A stretch of 6,513 nt of DNA from Thermoplasmata archaeon. Its GTDB lineage: Archaea; Thermoplasmatota; Thermoplasmata; Thermoplasmatales; Thermoplasmataceae. Below the pieces are notes generated by a model. The model was given only the letters and a program-made list of their open reading frames with translations, was not told the origin of the DNA and did no database searches. Position 1 is the first letter of the stretch, and each line of letters starts with the position of its first letter. The stretch is taken from the NCBI GenBank assembly GCA_021790415.1, contig JAJYDZ010000104.1, positions 1-6,513 of the forward strand. Reading direction: 5' to 3'. This document shows positions 5,306-6,513 of this stretch, in pieces. Both the position numbers and the translations under genes were made by a program.

Positions 5306-6513
5306 ATGGTATCAATAATAAATTTTGACAGGTTCCTTATGGGATTCACATTAGCCTCACATATTCTTATTGTTACCATGAGTATAGGCTTTAGCATTCT
5401 CATATCTCTTGCTGAATTTCTTGCAATAAGATGGAAAGATCCATACTATGAAGCAATGGCCAGGAGATTTACCAAAGCATTCGTAATTTTCTTTGCGGTA
5501 GGGACTGCAAGTGGTACAGTTCTTGCAGTTGAACTTTTTGCTTTATGGCCAAGTTTCATGGTAATTGTGGGCAAGGTGGATATCCTCCCCTTTTATTATG
5601 AAGTATTCGCCTTTCTCCTAGAATCAATTTCACTGGCTCTTTATTTCTATTACTGGGACTTTTTTGAAAACAGATACAAACACTGGGCATTATCCTTATT
5701 GGTTGCCGTTGGTACCGTTATGTCAGCGGTTTTCATCACTCTGATAAATGCATGGATGAATACCCCTTCTGGATTTAACATACCGTATTATCTGAAGACA
5801 GGGAATCTTATTAATATAAATCCAATAGCTGCAGTACTGACTCCGTCAGGATTTTATGAAGATGCTCATGTAGTAACAGCTACAATCGCTGCAGGGGTCT
5901 TCCTCATTGGAACGTATCTTGCATACAGCTTCATAAAAGCAAAAACTGAAGATGGAAGAATATTATACAGAAAGGGTCTGAATATAGTTGCAATCGTGGG
6001 TTTAATTTCAATAGCTCTTGCAGGTATATCAGGCAGTGTTGCAGATTCGCTTCTTATTACTCTACAACCTCTTAAATACGCCGCAATTGAACTAAATCTC
6101 AACAGTTCAACGTCAGCGGCTGAAATTATAGGTGGAGTATACTCCTCAGGAAAAATTCTCTATGATATATCTATACCTAATTTACAGAGTTTACTTGCAT
6201 TTCCCCTTACATTTGGAAAGGGGACTGTACCGGGTTTAGATCAGTATCCTCAAAGTTTGTGGCCACCATTATTCATTCACCTCACCTTCGACACAATGGT
6301 TGGAGGGGGTTTTCTTGTTGGGCTTTTTGCCCTTTATCTAGCATGGAGACTACTCAGAAAAAAGTCCATTACAACAACCCTTCCCATTTATGGAATGATT
6401 ATTTCCGGCCCTCTTCTTGCTTTAGTTTATGATAGTGGATGGGTCACAGATGAAGTCGGAAGGCAGCCATGGATTATATACAATGTTATGACTGTACAGT
6501 CTGCAGCCAACAC
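5306..6513 (+). CDS. cydA: Cytochrome bd quinol oxidase subunit I (CydA), 3' end outside the window
   Basis: Membrane-embedded haem subunit of cytochrome bd, which oxidises quinol and reduces O2 to water. The frame is open for 402 codons to the right edge. Landmarks compared with E. coli CydA: H19 (SHILIV) matching H19, GTASGTVLAVE (66-76), E99 and E106 matching E99 and E107, NAWMNTPSGF (148-157), H188 matching H186, quinol-loop LQPLKYAAIE (253-262) with K257 and E262 matching K252 and E257, M331 in HLTFDTMVGGG matching the haem b558 ligand M393, and E383 before GRQPW (385-389). About seven or eight hydrophobic segments are present. The quinol loop is the short type. The GD that normally opens this loop reads GS (G243-S244). 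ATG 5306 starts the usual N-terminus; GGA precedes it weakly, TATTTA (5273-5278) is a possible TATA box, and GTG 5282 is an alternative start. The frame is closed upstream by TGA at 5249. cydB would be expected downstream. Confidence 0.95.
   Translation, partial: MVSIINFDRFLMGFTLASHILIVTMSIGFSILISLAEFLAIRWKDPYYEAMARRFTKAFVIFFAVGTASGTVLAVELFALWPSFMVIVGKVDILPFYYEVFAFLLESISLALYFYYWDFFENRYKHWALSLLVAVGTVMSAVFITLINAWMNTPSGFNIPYYLKTGNLININPIAAVLTPSGFYEDAHVVTATIAAGVFLIGTYLAYSFIKAKTEDGRILYRKGLNIVAIVGLISIALAGISGSVADSLLITLQPLKYAAIELNLNSSTSAAEIIGGVYSSGKILYDISIPNLQSLLAFPLTFGKGTVPGLDQYPQSLWPPLFIHLTFDTMVGGGFLVGLFALYLAWRLLRKKSITTTLPIYGMIISGPLLALVYDSGWVTDEVGRQPWIIYNVMTVQSAAN

Noticed and set aside
5200..5403. 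Small - strand open frame covering the cydA start
   Set aside because: It overlaps conserved CydA coding sequence and has no recognisable motif.
5866..6102. Small - strand open frame within cydA
   Set aside because: It is antisense to the strongly conserved haem and quinol-loop region of CydA.
1..6513. CRISPR arrays, tRNA or rRNA genes, insertion sequences, riboswitches
   Set aside because: No spaced direct repeats, cloverleaf-like sequence, transposase motifs or long structured leader were found by eye.

Overview
The window looks like an AT-rich archaeal chromosome segment, most likely from the Thermoplasmatales or a close relative. The basis is codon use dominated by AGA/AGG for Arg and ATA for Ile, TATA boxes about 25 bases ahead of apparently leaderless starts, Shine-Dalgarno sites mainly at internal operon genes, and a PduO-type adenosyltransferase of the kind known from Thermoplasma. 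The lineage is an inference. No rRNA, tRNA, transposase, CRISPR array or phage gene was seen.

Layout. (1) 66-731 (+): a glyoxalase II-like metallo-beta-lactamase-fold hydrolase. It runs tail to tail, with a 15-base overlap, into (2) 717-1247 (-): a cob(I)alamin adenosyltransferase. (3) A divergent promoter around 1301-1310 separates this from a three-gene + strand cluster: a four-helix membrane protein (1333-1791), an MJ0936-like metallophosphoesterase (1815-2498) and an unrecognised soluble protein (2516-2932). (4) A 111-base convergent gap (2933-3043) holds an inverted repeat whose two arms place a T-run on each outgoing transcript, so it probably serves as a two-way terminator. (5) A tight - strand operon follows, read from right to left: a free-standing HMA metal-binding protein (4878-5108), mercuric reductase MerA (3424-4863) and a DUF302 protein (3044-3418). 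(6) Divergent from it, cytochrome bd oxidase subunit I (cydA) starts at 5306 and runs off the right edge.

How the genes work together. The mercury operon is the most coherent unit. A cytosolic HMA protein would capture Hg(II) and pass it to a MerA that lacks its own N-terminal HMA domain but keeps both the redox Cys pair and the C-terminal CysCys pair. MerA would reduce Hg(II) to volatile Hg(0). The third gene, DUF302, has no assigned function and is a candidate accessory factor. A perfect 6-bp inverted repeat (5139-5159) sits on the likely TATA box of this operon and is a candidate operator. No merB, no mercury transporter and no merR-like regulator is inside the window. The oxidase next door may share stress-responsive control, but adjacency is the only evidence.
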